DNA of 35,267 nt from Micromonospora sp. ALFpr18c. Lineage in GTDB: Bacteria > Actinomycetota > Actinomycetes > Mycobacteriales > Micromonosporaceae. The notes under the pieces are model-generated. The model worked only from the letters and a program-made list of their open reading frames with translations, had not been told where the DNA came from and searched no databases. This document shows, in pieces, positions 9,482-18,807 of this stretch (its first letter is position 1; every line of letters begins with the position of its first letter). Made by a program: the position numbers and the translations under genes. The DNA is taken from assembly GCF_008868155.1 (NCBI RefSeq), contig NZ_WBKR01000036.1:1-35267 (forward strand), read 5' to 3'.

Positions 9482-9611
9482 ACTTTAGCCCACCGGCAAG
9501 TTCTTGCGGGGCTCTCTGCAAGCCCTTCCATCATCTGCAACGTCTTGCTAACGTCCCCGCAACATACGAGAGCAGCGGCGCAGTTCTATGCGCCGGATGG
9601 CAAGAACTTCC
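9482..9611. promoter_or_regulatory. Divergent control region malR/malE with three 12-bp operator-like repeats
   Basis: Three related inverted repeats of the form GCAAG-N2-CTTGC are present. GCAAGTTCTTGC at 9496-9507 is perfect. GCAACGTCTTGC is at 9537-9548, and GCAAGAACTTCC at 9600-9611 has one mismatched arm base. The first two are 41 bases apart centre to centre, close to four helical turns. An extra half site TGCAAG lies at 9517-9522. The first sits upstream of the leaderless malR -10 box (9487-9482), and the third lies in the malE leader. I see no convincing malE -35/-10 pair. Confidence 0.6.
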
Positions 9612-9673
9612 AGAGGTTCCCACTGGCGGGCCGCCCTTCCCCCGGCGGACCCGCCATGACGACAGGAGTACCG

Positions 9674-10921
9674 ATGCGCATCCGTACCGCGGGTGTGGTC
9701 GCCCTCTTCGCCCTGGCGCTCGCCGCCTCCGGCTGTGGCGGCGACAGCGACAAGCCGGCTGCGAAGGAGTCCCCCAAGGCCGCCGGCGGCAAATTGGTGA
9801 TCTGGGCGGACGACAAGCGGACCGCCGCCCTGAAGCCGTTCGCGGAGAAGTTCGGCACCGAGAACGGCGTCACCGTGGAGGTCCAGGCCGTCAGCAAGGA
9901 CCTGCAGACCAACTTCGTCACCGCCTCGCAGCAGGGCAGCGGCCCGGACGTGGTGGTCGGCGCGCACGACTGGATCGGCAACCTGGTGCAGAACGGCGCC
10001 ATCGAGCCGGTGCAGCTCGCCGCCGCGCAGAAGAGCGCGTTCAACGAGACCGCCATCAAGGCGGTCACCTTCAACGGCCAGCTCTTCGGCGTCCCGTACG
10101 CGCAGGAGAACCTGGCGCTGATCCGCAACACCGAGCTGGCCCCCGAGGCGCCGAAGACCATCGAGGACCTGGTCGCCAGCGGCAAGAAGCTCAAGGCGGA
10201 GAAGAAGGCCACCGAGACGCTCTGCCTCCAGGTCGGCCAGAACGGCGACGCGTACCACATCTACCCCCTCTACACCTCGGCCGGCGGCTACCTCTTCGGC
10301 GCCGCCGCGAACGGTGACTACGACCCGAAGGACCTCGGTGTGGGCAAGCCCGCGTCGATCGAGGCGTTCAAGAAGATCGGCGCGCTCGGCGAGAAGGGCG
10401 AGGGTGTGCTCAAGCGCTCCATCGCGGACACCAACTCGATCGCCACCTTCACCGGCAAGAAGTGCGCGTACCTGGTCTCCGGCCCGTGGGCGGTCGCCGA
10501 CGTCAAGAAGGCCAACATCAAGTACGACATCTCCGCCATCCCCGGCTTCGCCGGCGGCAAGGAGGCCCAGCCGTTCGTGGGTGTCCAGGCGTTCTACGTC
10601 GCCGCCAAGGGCAAGAACAAGGCGCTGGCGCAGGAGTTCGTCGCCAACTACACGACCACTCCCGAGCTGGCCGTCGCGCTGTACAACGCCGAGCCCCGGC
10701 CGCCGGCGCTGACCGCCGCCCTCGACCAGGTCAAGGGCAGCGACCCGGACCTGGCCAAGTTCCAGGAGGCCGGCAGGAACGGCCAGGTGCTCCCGGCGAT
10801 CCCGGCGATGGCCGCCATCTGGGACCCGTTCGGCAAGGCAGAGGCCGCCGTCATCGGTGGGGCCGACCCGACCAGCACCATCACCGCCGCCGGCAAGACC
10901 ATCTCCGGCCAGATCAAGTAA
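9674..10921 (+). CDS. malE: Maltose/maltodextrin-binding lipoprotein
   Basis: Extracytoplasmic solute-binding protein (family 1) of an ABC importer, anchored as a lipoprotein. The 415-residue protein begins with a short positive N-terminus, a hydrophobic stretch and the lipobox LAASGC, giving lipidation at Cys21. The mature part shows the MalE-like pattern: KLVIWADDKRTAALKPFAEKF, GSGPDVVVGAHDWIGNLVQNG, FGVPYAQENLALIRN, and a late AIWDPFGKAEAAVIGG. ATG 9674 has AGGAG (9664-9668) 5 bases upstream. ATG 9656 is in frame but would lengthen the signal peptide without a site. It is the first gene of malEFG plus an amylase. The TAA stop overlaps the malF ATG. Confidence 0.92.
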   Translation: MRIRTAGVVALFALALAASGCGGDSDKPAAKESPKAAGGKLVIWADDKRTAALKPFAEKFGTENGVTVEVQAVSKDLQTNFVTASQQGSGPDVVVGAHDWIGNLVQNGAIEPVQLAAAQKSAFNETAIKAVTFNGQLFGVPYAQENLALIRNTELAPEAPKTIEDLVASGKKLKAEKKATETLCLQVGQNGDAYHIYPLYTSAGGYLFGAAANGDYDPKDLGVGKPASIEAFKKIGALGEKGEGVLKRSIADTNSIATFTGKKCAYLVSGPWAVADVKKANIKYDISAIPGFAGGKEAQPFVGVQAFYVAAKGKNKALAQEFVANYTTTPELAVALYNAEPRPPALTAALDQVKGSDPDLAKFQEAGRNGQVLPAIPAMAAIWDPFGKAEAAVIGGADPTSTITAAGKTISGQIK

Positions 10922-12555
10922 TGAGTACGCCGCTGTCCGGCCCGGGGTCTGCCACGCAGACCCCGGGCCGGGGGCCTGTCGACTCCCGGCCCCCGCGCTC
11001 CCGCGCCGCGCACCACGCGCCGATCACCCTGTCCGGCCTCGTCGGCAAGGTGCTCCTGCTCGGCCTGACCGCCGGAATCGCGGTCTGGGCGGCCTTCCCG
11101 CTCATCGACGGCGAGAAGTGGGCCGGCCTGGCCCTGTTGGCGGCGACCACCGCCGGCCTGTTCTACCTGTACCTCACCCGCCGGCACATCCCGGCTAAGT
11201 ACCTGGTCCCGGGCACCCTGTTCCTGATCGCCTTCCAGGTCATCCCGGTGCTCTACACGGCCAGCACCGCCTTCACCAACTTCGGTGACGGGCACCGGGG
11301 CAGCAAGGACGAGGCGATCGTCGCGATCCAGACCTCCTCGGTCACCCAGCTGCCCGGCTCCACGGAGTACGCCCTGTCGGTCGCCACCAAGGGCGACCCG
11401 GCCACCGGCCCGCTCGTCTTCCTGGTCACCGACCCCGCCACCGGAACGGTCTCCGCCGGCGACACGGGTGGGCTGCGCCAGCTCGACGCCGACGACGTCG
11501 CCGTCGCCACCGGCGGCAAGGTCACCGCCGCCGACGGCTACACCGTGCTGAACTTCGGCCAGGCCAGCGCCCGCAGCAAGGAGATCACCGACCTGGTGGT
11601 CCCGACCGCCGGCGGCGCACTGCGATCCAGCGGCCTGTCCCGCGCGTACGAGGGCAAGGCGGTGCGGGCGTACGAGGCCGGCTGCGACTGCGTCCGGGAC
11701 ACCGCGACCGGGCAGACCTGGACCGCCGACGAGGAGGTGGGCGCCTTCGTCGCCGCCGACGGCGAGCGTCTGGCCCAGGGCTGGAAGATCAATGTCGGGC
11801 TGCGCAACTTCACCCGGGTGCTCACCGACGAGAACATCTCCGGCCCGTTCCTCGGCACCCTGATCTGGAACTTCGCCTTCGCCATCGGCTCCACCGGCGG
11901 CACGTTCCTGCTCGGCATGCTCATCGCGCTCGTGCTGCACTCGCCCCGGATGCGCGGCACGAACCTCTACCGGGTGCTGCTGGTCCTGCCGTACGCCATG
12001 CCGTCGTTCGCGATGCTGCTGGCCTGGCGGGACATGTTCAACGCCGACTTCGGGCTGATCAACAACCTGTTCGGGCTGGACGTGGACTGGTTCGGTCAGC
12101 CGTGGACGGCCCGTTTCGCGGTGATCCTGGTGCAGCTCTGGCTCGGCTACCCGTACATGTTCCTGGTGGCCACCGGCGCGCTGCAGGCCATCCCGCGCGA
12201 GCTGACCGAGGCCACCTCGGTCGACGGGGCATCGCCCTGGCAGTCCTTCCGCGCGGTCACCCTGCCACTGCTGCTGGTCGCGCTGTCGCCGCTGCTGATC
12301 TCGTCGTTCGCGTACAACTTCAACAACTTCAACGCGATCTACCTGACCACCGAGGGTGCGCCCTTCCCGGCCGACAACCCGACCAACGGCGCCACCGACC
12401 TGCTGATCACGTACACCTACCGGCTCGCCTTCGGCGGGCAGGGCGCGGAGTTCGGTTTCGCGGCCGCGATCTCGCTGTTCATCTTCGCCATCGTCGCCGT
12501 GGTCTCGACGGTCGGCTTCCGGCGGACCCGCAAGCAGGAGGAGGTGTATTCGTGA
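10921..12555 (+). CDS. malF: Maltose ABC transporter permease MalF
   Basis: Inner-membrane permease subunit pairing with MalG. The 544-residue protein has a Pro/Arg-rich cytoplasmic N-terminus (1-35), three hydrophobic segments (about 40-115) and then an extracytoplasmic domain of roughly 190 residues (about 120-310), like the P2 domain of E. coli MalF. The permease core carries the EAA loop for ATPase docking near residue 430 (EATSVDGASPWQSFRAVTLP). The last core segments include FAYNFNNFNAIYLTTEGAP, typical of MalF. It overlaps malE by one base and malG by four (GTGA). No ATPase gene follows. Confidence 0.93.
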   Translation: MSTPLSGPGSATQTPGRGPVDSRPPRSRAAHHAPITLSGLVGKVLLLGLTAGIAVWAAFPLIDGEKWAGLALLAATTAGLFYLYLTRRHIPAKYLVPGTLFLIAFQVIPVLYTASTAFTNFGDGHRGSKDEAIVAIQTSSVTQLPGSTEYALSVATKGDPATGPLVFLVTDPATGTVSAGDTGGLRQLDADDVAVATGGKVTAADGYTVLNFGQASARSKEITDLVVPTAGGALRSSGLSRAYEGKAVRAYEAGCDCVRDTATGQTWTADEEVGAFVAADGERLAQGWKINVGLRNFTRVLTDENISGPFLGTLIWNFAFAIGSTGGTFLLGMLIALVLHSPRMRGTNLYRVLLVLPYAMPSFAMLLAWRDMFNADFGLINNLFGLDVDWFGQPWTARFAVILVQLWLGYPYMFLVATGALQAIPRELTEATSVDGASPWQSFRAVTLPLLLVALSPLLISSFAYNFNNFNAIYLTTEGAPFPADNPTNGATDLLITYTYRLAFGGQGAEFGFAAAISLFIFAIVAVVSTVGFRRTRKQEEVYS

Positions 12556-13475
12556 CCACCCTGAGCGGGGCCGCGGGTACCGGCGACAGGCCCGCAGTCA
12601 ACCGTAACGTCACCGGCCGGCGGCGCAACCGCTGGTTCGCGCAGGTCGGCTGGCGGCACCTGGTCGCCGTGCTCGGCGTGCTGTTCAGCCTTTTCCCGAT
12701 CGTGTTCGTGCTGTCCGCCGCACTCAACCCGCTCGGCACGCTCTCCACCACCGAGCTGGTGCCGACCGGCGGGGTGTCGCTCGGCAACTTCAGCGGGCTG
12801 TTCGAGCGGACCGCCTTCGAGCGGTGGTTCCTCAACTCGCTGCTGATCGCCGGGGTGGCCTCGTTCGCGTCGGTGTTCCTGTCCGCGCTGGCCGCCTACG
12901 CCTTCTCGCGGATGCGGTTCCGCGGCCGGCGGGTGGGTCTGCTCTCGCTGCTGCTGATCCAGATGTTCCCGCAGTTCCTGGCGATCGTGGCGATCTACCT
13001 GATCTTCGGCACGATCACCGACCTGTGGCCGTCGATCGGCTTCAACACCCCGTGGGGCCTGCTGCTGCTCTACATGGGTGGCGCGCTCGGCGTGAACACC
13101 TGGCTGATGAAGGGCTTCTTCGACACCCTGCCCCGGGAGCTGGACGAGTCGGCGACCATGGACGGGGCCTCGCACGCCCAGGTCTTCTTCCGGATCATGC
13201 TGCCGTTGGTGGCGCCGATCCTGGCGGTGACCGGTCTGCTGGCGTTCATCGGCACCATCAACGAGTTCCTGATGGCCAACGTGTTCCTCACCAGCACCGA
13301 CTCCAAGACCCTCGCGGTCGGCATGTACGGCATGTTGCAGGGCAACGAGCGCAACAACAACTTCGGCATCTTCGCGGCCGGCACCCTGCTCACCGCGATC
13401 CCGACCGTGCTGGTCTTCCAACTCCTGCAGCGCTACATCGTGTCCGGCCTGACCGCCGGAGCGGTCAAGGGATGA
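12552..13475 (+). CDS. malG: Maltose ABC transporter permease MalG
   Basis: Second permease subunit of the importer. The 307-residue protein has about six membrane segments. The N-terminal hydrophobic helix is at about 36-56 (VAVLGVLFSLFPIVFVLSAAL), followed by the family pattern FLNSLLIAGVASFASVFLSALAAYAFSRMRF. The EAA loop for the ATPase is near residue 198 (ELDESATMDGASHAQVFFRI). Its end, AGTLLTAIPTVLVFQLLQRYIVSGLTAGAVKG, is nearly diagnostic of MalG. The GTG start overlaps the malF stop by four bases, and the stop overlaps the next start (ATGA), so translation is coupled along the operon. Confidence 0.95.
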   Translation: MTTLSGAAGTGDRPAVNRNVTGRRRNRWFAQVGWRHLVAVLGVLFSLFPIVFVLSAALNPLGTLSTTELVPTGGVSLGNFSGLFERTAFERWFLNSLLIAGVASFASVFLSALAAYAFSRMRFRGRRVGLLSLLLIQMFPQFLAIVAIYLIFGTITDLWPSIGFNTPWGLLLLYMGGALGVNTWLMKGFFDTLPRELDESATMDGASHAQVFFRIMLPLVAPILAVTGLLAFIGTINEFLMANVFLTSTDSKTLAVGMYGMLQGNERNNNFGIFAAGTLLTAIPTVLVFQLLQRYIVSGLTAGAVKG

Positions 13476-15283
13476 GCATGCGGCAGCCGCACCACGACGG
13501 ATCCGCCCGCTACGTCCCGCAGCAGGAGCCGGTGCTGGGGGAGACGGTCGACGTCTTCGTCCGGGTGCCGGTCGGCGCGGACGTCGGGCAGGTGCACGTC
13601 CGCACCACCGGTGACGGTGAGCCCCGCTTCCGGGAGGCCACCGTGGACCGCGTCGAGGGCGACACCGTCTGGTGGCGGGCCGAGGTCGAGGCCCGTAACC
13701 CGGTGAGCAACTACCGTTTCCTGCTCTCCGGTCGGCGTGGCCCCACCTGGTTGACCGCGGCCGGCGTGGTCGACCACGACGTGCCCGACCATGGTGACTT
13801 CAAGCTGGTCACGTACGCCGCGCCGCCAGCCTGGGCACGGGACGCCGTCATCTACCAGATCTTCCCGGACCGGTTCGCCCGATCTGCGGGCGCCGACGCC
13901 CGACCGCTGCCGGACTGGGCGATCCCGTGCGACTGGGACACCCCGGTGATCGGGCGGGGCCCGGAGACCCCGCACCAGTTCTACGGCGGTGACCTGGACG
14001 GGATCACCGAGCGATTGGACCATCTGGACCGGCTCGGCGTGAACACGGTCTACCTGACCCCGATCTTCCCAGCCCGGTCCAACCACCGCTACGACGCCGC
14101 CAGCTTCGACCGGGTCGATCCGCTGCTCGGCGGGGACGCCGCGCTGGCCCGGCTCGCCGACGCGGTACGCGCCCGGGGCTGGCGGCTGCTCGGCGACATC
14201 ACCAGCAACCACACCGGGGACGGTCACGACTGGTTCAGCGCCGCGTCCTCGGACGTGCACGCCGCCGAGCGGGAGCTGTACTACTTCGACGAGGCCGGCG
14301 ACTACGAGTCCTGGAACGGCGTCAAGTCCCTGCCGAAGCTGAACTGGGGCAGCGCCGAGCTGCGTCGCCGCTTCGCCACCGTGCCGGACGCGGCACTGCG
14401 CCGCTGGCTGCGCCCGCCGTACGGGCTGGACGGGTGGCGGGTCGACGTGGCGAACATGACCGGCCGGCGGGGCGCCGACGCGTACACCCACGAGGTGGCG
14501 GCGCTGCTGCGTTCGGTGGTCGTCGACGAGCGCTCGGACGGCCTGCTGATGGCCGAGCACGGCCACGACCACACCGGCGACCTGGACCGTGACGGCTGGC
14601 ACGGCACCATGAACTACGTCGGCTTCACCGACCCCGTCTGGTCCTGGCTGCGGCACGGCGACCAGCCGGTGCCGAACTTCCTGGGTACGCCGGGCGGGGT
14701 GCCCCGCCGCGACGCGGGCACGGTGCTGGCGACCATGGGCACCTACCGTTCACTGATCTCCTGGCGCTCGTACGTGCACTCCTGGCAGCTGCTCGGCTCG
14801 CACGACTCGGCGCGGATCCGGACGGTGGTCGGTGACGCGGCCCGGCAGGAGGTGGCCGCCGGTCTGCTCGCCACGATGCCGGGCACCCCGATGATCTTCG
14901 CCGGGGACGAGCTGGGCCTGACCGGCACCAACGGCGAATCCTCGCGTACCCCGATGCCGTGGCACCGGCCGGACGCCTGGGACACCGGCACGTTCGCGGC
15001 GTACCGGGCGCTGATCGCGCTGCGCCGCGGTGAGCCGGCGCTGCGCCACGGCGGTCTGCGCCGGCTGCACGACGACCCGGACACGCTGGTCTTCCTTCGC
15101 GAGGCGCCGACCGGCGCCGTGCTGGTGCTGGCCCGGCGGGCAGCCGGTGTGCCGGTCCGGTTGGCCGGGTTGCCGGCCGCCGAGAACGTGTACGGCGGAG
15201 CGCCCGCGCTGCGGCCCGGCCCGGACGGGGCGGTGACCCTGCCCGGTGACGGCCCCACCTTCCAGGTCTGGCGGTGGGGCTGA
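13472..15283 (+). CDS. Intracellular neopullulanase/cyclomaltodextrinase-type GH13 enzyme
   Basis: Cuts maltodextrins, cyclodextrins or pullulan fragments inside the cell; no signal peptide. The 603-residue protein has an N-terminal beta-rich domain (about 20-115) that looks like the CBM34-type domain of neopullulanases. The (beta/alpha)8 barrel begins at WARDAVIYQIFPDRFARS (about 121). Catalytic residues are in place: Asp325 (GWRVDVAN), Glu362 (LLMAEHGHD) and Asp445 (LGSHDSARIRT). FYGGDLDGITERLDHLDRLGVN is a hallmark of this subgroup. ATG 13472 overlaps the malG stop, so it is the fourth gene of the operon. Neopullulanase, maltogenic amylase and cyclomaltodextrinase cannot be separated from sequence alone. 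Confidence 0.9.
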   Translation: MSMRQPHHDGSARYVPQQEPVLGETVDVFVRVPVGADVGQVHVRTTGDGEPRFREATVDRVEGDTVWWRAEVEARNPVSNYRFLLSGRRGPTWLTAAGVVDHDVPDHGDFKLVTYAAPPAWARDAVIYQIFPDRFARSAGADARPLPDWAIPCDWDTPVIGRGPETPHQFYGGDLDGITERLDHLDRLGVNTVYLTPIFPARSNHRYDAASFDRVDPLLGGDAALARLADAVRARGWRLLGDITSNHTGDGHDWFSAASSDVHAAERELYYFDEAGDYESWNGVKSLPKLNWGSAELRRRFATVPDAALRRWLRPPYGLDGWRVDVANMTGRRGADAYTHEVAALLRSVVVDERSDGLLMAEHGHDHTGDLDRDGWHGTMNYVGFTDPVWSWLRHGDQPVPNFLGTPGGVPRRDAGTVLATMGTYRSLISWRSYVHSWQLLGSHDSARIRTVVGDAARQEVAAGLLATMPGTPMIFAGDELGLTGTNGESSRTPMPWHRPDAWDTGTFAAYRALIALRRGEPALRHGGLRRLHDDPDTLVFLREAPTGAVLVLARRAAGVPVRLAGLPAAENVYGGAPALRPGPDGAVTLPGDGPTFQVWRWG

Positions 15284-15351
15284 GCGGTGGTGACGCGCCG
15301 ACCACCGGACCCCCTACTACAAACCGTCGTTGATAGGGGAGGATGAGCGGC

Positions 15352-15699
15352 GTGGAAGCACTGCGACTGATCCTCCTCTATGTCCATCTGATCGGCTTCG
15401 CCCTGCTGCTCGGCGGCTCGATCGCCCAGTACGCCAGCGGCAGGCTGCGGATCAACCCCGCCATGCTCTGGGGGGCCGTGATCCAGTTGCTGACCGGCCT
15501 CGGGCTCGCCGCGCCGCTGCGCGGCGGCGGTGACGACGAGCCGGCACCGGCGAAGCTTGTGACGAAGTTGGTGATCGCGCTGCTGATCTTCGTCATGGTC
15601 TTCTTCTCCCGGAAGCGGGACGTGGTCAACCGCGGGCACTTCCTCGCGATCGTCGGTCTGACCCTGGTCAACGCGGCGGTGGCGGTCTTTTGGCGGTAA
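15352..15699 (+). CDS. Small membrane protein of unknown function
   Basis: A protein of about 115 residues with roughly four hydrophobic segments (about 3-24, 38-55, 69-86 and 96-114) and a short charged loop GGGDDEPAPAK. A positive RKRDVVNR loop precedes the last segment. I do not recognise a characterised family; it resembles small DUF-type integral membrane proteins of actinobacteria. Start choice: the strong GGAGG (15338-15342) touches ATG 15343 directly but is 9 bases from GTG 15352, so GTG 15352 is preferred and ATG 15343 (three residues longer) is the alternative. It lies alone between the maltose operon and the nucleoside importer. A weak 7-bp inverted repeat around 15285-15310 precedes it. 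Confidence 0.75.
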   Translation: MEALRLILLYVHLIGFALLLGGSIAQYASGRLRINPAMLWGAVIQLLTGLGLAAPLRGGGDDEPAPAKLVTKLVIALLIFVMVFFSRKRDVVNRGHFLAIVGLTLVNAAVAVFWR

Positions 15700-15791
15700 C
15701 GTCCGTGGAGGGGATGGCCCCCGCGAACCGGACGTTCGGGACGCCTTCATGCGCGGTTACCAGCACGAAGAGTGACTTGCCCCACGCAAGG

Positions 15792-15834
15792 GTTACACCC
15801 GGGTAACAGGCGTTCAACAGTCGTGCACGATTGT
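15792..15834. promoter_or_regulatory. Two palindromic operator candidates upstream of the nucleoside importer
   Basis: GTTAC-N6-GTAAC occupies 15792-15807. Ten bases further is an 18-base near-perfect palindrome at 15817-15834 with the perfect core TCGTGCACGA (15821-15830) and one mismatched pair outside it. Both sit 125-165 bases before the TTG start of the lipoprotein gene in a 259-base gap (15700-15958) with no gene. They look like regulator sites; the regulator is not identifiable here. Confidence 0.45.
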
Positions 15835-15958
15835 CGGCCGGTGGGTGGGCGCGGGCGTACGCTCCCGTCCGTAACGTGGGACAGCCGGCGGCACACCCGC
15901 AGGTCGGCTGATGGGCTGCCACCGCACTAGGCGCGGTGTGCAATGGGAAGGAGACGTC

Positions 15959-17044
15959 TTGCGCTCGGTGCGTGGGATGCGGATCGCCTCGATCTTCGCG
16001 GTGGGTGGGCTTCTGCTCACCGCCGCCGCGTGTGGCGAGGCCCCCGATGATGACAACAACGCCGGCAGTGGCGCCAAGAAGTACAGCGCCTGCATGGTGA
16101 CCGACGTCGGCGGCATCGACGACAAGTCGTTCAACACCTCGGCCTGGAAGGGCCTGCAGGAGGCCAAGGCCGCCAACAGCAACATCGACATCAAGTACGT
16201 CGCGTCGAAGTCCGAGCCCGACTACGAGCCGAACCTGACCCAGTTCGTCAACCAGAAGTGCGACTTCATCCTGGCGGTCGGTGGCCTGATGGCCAACGCC
16301 ACCTCGAAGATCGCCAAGGCGAACCCGAACCAGCAGTTCGGCATCGTCGACGCCAACCCGGGTGACGCCAACGTCTACCCGATGCAGTTCGACACCGCCC
16401 AGGCCGCGTTCCAGGCCGGCTACCTGGCCGCCGGGATGAGCAAGAGCGGCAAGGTGGGCACCTACGGTGGTCTGCCGATCCCGCCGGTGACCATCTTCAT
16501 GGACGGCTTCGTCGACGGCGTGGCGTACTACAACACCACCAAGGGCAAGAACGTCCAGGCGCTGGGTTGGAACAAGGAGACCCAGAAGGGCTCCTTCACC
16601 AACGACTTCGCCAAGCAGGACGAGGGCAAGAAGGTCTCCGACGCGCTGGTCGCCCAGGGCGCGGACATCATCATGCCGGTCGCCGGCGGCTCCGGCCTCG
16701 GCACCACCGCCGCCGCCAAGGCGTCGGGTGGCAAGTACAGCACCATCTGGGTGGATGTCGACGGCTGCGAGAGCACCCCGGACTGCTCGGCGATCATCAC
16801 GACGGTCGTCAAGAACATCCCGGAGGCCGTCAAGGAGGCCGTGCTGAAGGCCGCCGGTGGCGAGAAGCTGGAGGCCAAGCCGGGCTTCGTCGGCACCCTG
16901 GCCAACACCGGTGTCTCGATCGCCCCGTTCCACGACTTCGACAGCAAGGTCCCGGCCGAGCTGAAGGCAGAGGTCGACAAGATCAAGGCGGACATCGCCG
17001 CGGGCACCATCACCGTCACCTCGAAGGCCCAGCCGACCAAGTGA
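15959..17044 (+). CDS. BMP-family nucleoside-binding lipoprotein
   Basis: Extracytoplasmic receptor of an ABC importer for nucleosides (basic membrane protein, PnrA/BmpA family). The 361-residue protein has a lipobox LLTAAAC with lipidation at Cys25. The family signature VGGIDDKSFNTSAWKGLQEA follows at the start of the mature protein, with later FIMAVGG-like (FILAVGGLMANAT) and GKVGTYGG segments. TTG 15959 is chosen as start because AAGGAG (15948-15953) is 5 bases upstream; ATG 15977 is too far from that site, and the ATG at 15911 would add a poorly coding extension. It is first in a transporter operon with ATPase and two permeases, near nucleoside salvage genes, which supports nucleosides as substrate. 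Confidence 0.92.
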   Translation: MRSVRGMRIASIFAVGGLLLTAAACGEAPDDDNNAGSGAKKYSACMVTDVGGIDDKSFNTSAWKGLQEAKAANSNIDIKYVASKSEPDYEPNLTQFVNQKCDFILAVGGLMANATSKIAKANPNQQFGIVDANPGDANVYPMQFDTAQAAFQAGYLAAGMSKSGKVGTYGGLPIPPVTIFMDGFVDGVAYYNTTKGKNVQALGWNKETQKGSFTNDFAKQDEGKKVSDALVAQGADIIMPVAGGSGLGTTAAAKASGGKYSTIWVDVDGCESTPDCSAIITTVVKNIPEAVKEAVLKAAGGEKLEAKPGFVGTLANTGVSIAPFHDFDSKVPAELKAEVDKIKADIAAGTITVTSKAQPTK

Positions 17045-17102
17045 CGACCGGCCAGCTCTTCCGGTGAGATCATCGGAGGGCCGGCGGGGAACAGGTACGA
17101 CC

Positions 17103-17156
17103 GATCCGGCCGCTCCGGCGCCGCGGGTGACCCCCGTGGGGCCGGAGCGGCCGATC
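17103..17156 (+). promoter_or_regulatory. Intercistronic stem-loop between the binding protein and the ATPase
   Basis: A perfect 12-bp GC-rich stem (17108-17119 with 17141-17152) is extended by 4 bp across a one-base bulge (17103-17106 with 17153-17156). The loop is 21 bases and can itself fold. It begins 58 bases after the stop of the lipoprotein gene. It could be a partial terminator or an mRNA stabiliser that keeps the binding protein in excess over the membrane parts. Confidence 0.55.
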
Positions 17157-17224
17157 GCGCGCCACGGCGACCGGCCGGTCCGGCCCGGTCGCCGGCAGCT
17201 ACGCTGCACCATCGCTCGCACTCC

Positions 17225-17230
17225 AGGAGG
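17225..17230 (+). promoter_or_regulatory. Ribosome binding site that fixes a CTG start
   Basis: AGGAGG lies 5 bases before CTG 17236. No in-frame ATG, GTG or TTG is seen between here and the Walker A motif, or for a long way upstream, so this site decides the start. A TTG at 17231 is out of frame and meets TGA two codons later. Confidence 0.7.
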
Positions 17231-17235
17231 TTGCG

Positions 17236-18803
<1,568 letters not shown>

Positions 18804-18807
<4 letters not shown>

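Noticed and set aside
7841..9673. Long open frame leading into malE on the plus strand
   Set aside because: It is antisense to the glucosidase and malR genes. The malE signal peptide with a lipobox and a ribosome site place the start at 9674.
15285..15310. Terminator after the maltose operon
   Set aside because: Only a 7-bp stem with a 9-base loop; too weak to list as a terminator.
15668..17221. 517-residue minus-strand frame opposite the BMP lipoprotein gene
   Set aside because: Repetitive Gly/Leu/Asp-rich composition typical of antisense high-GC frames; the plus strand has a clear lipoprotein.
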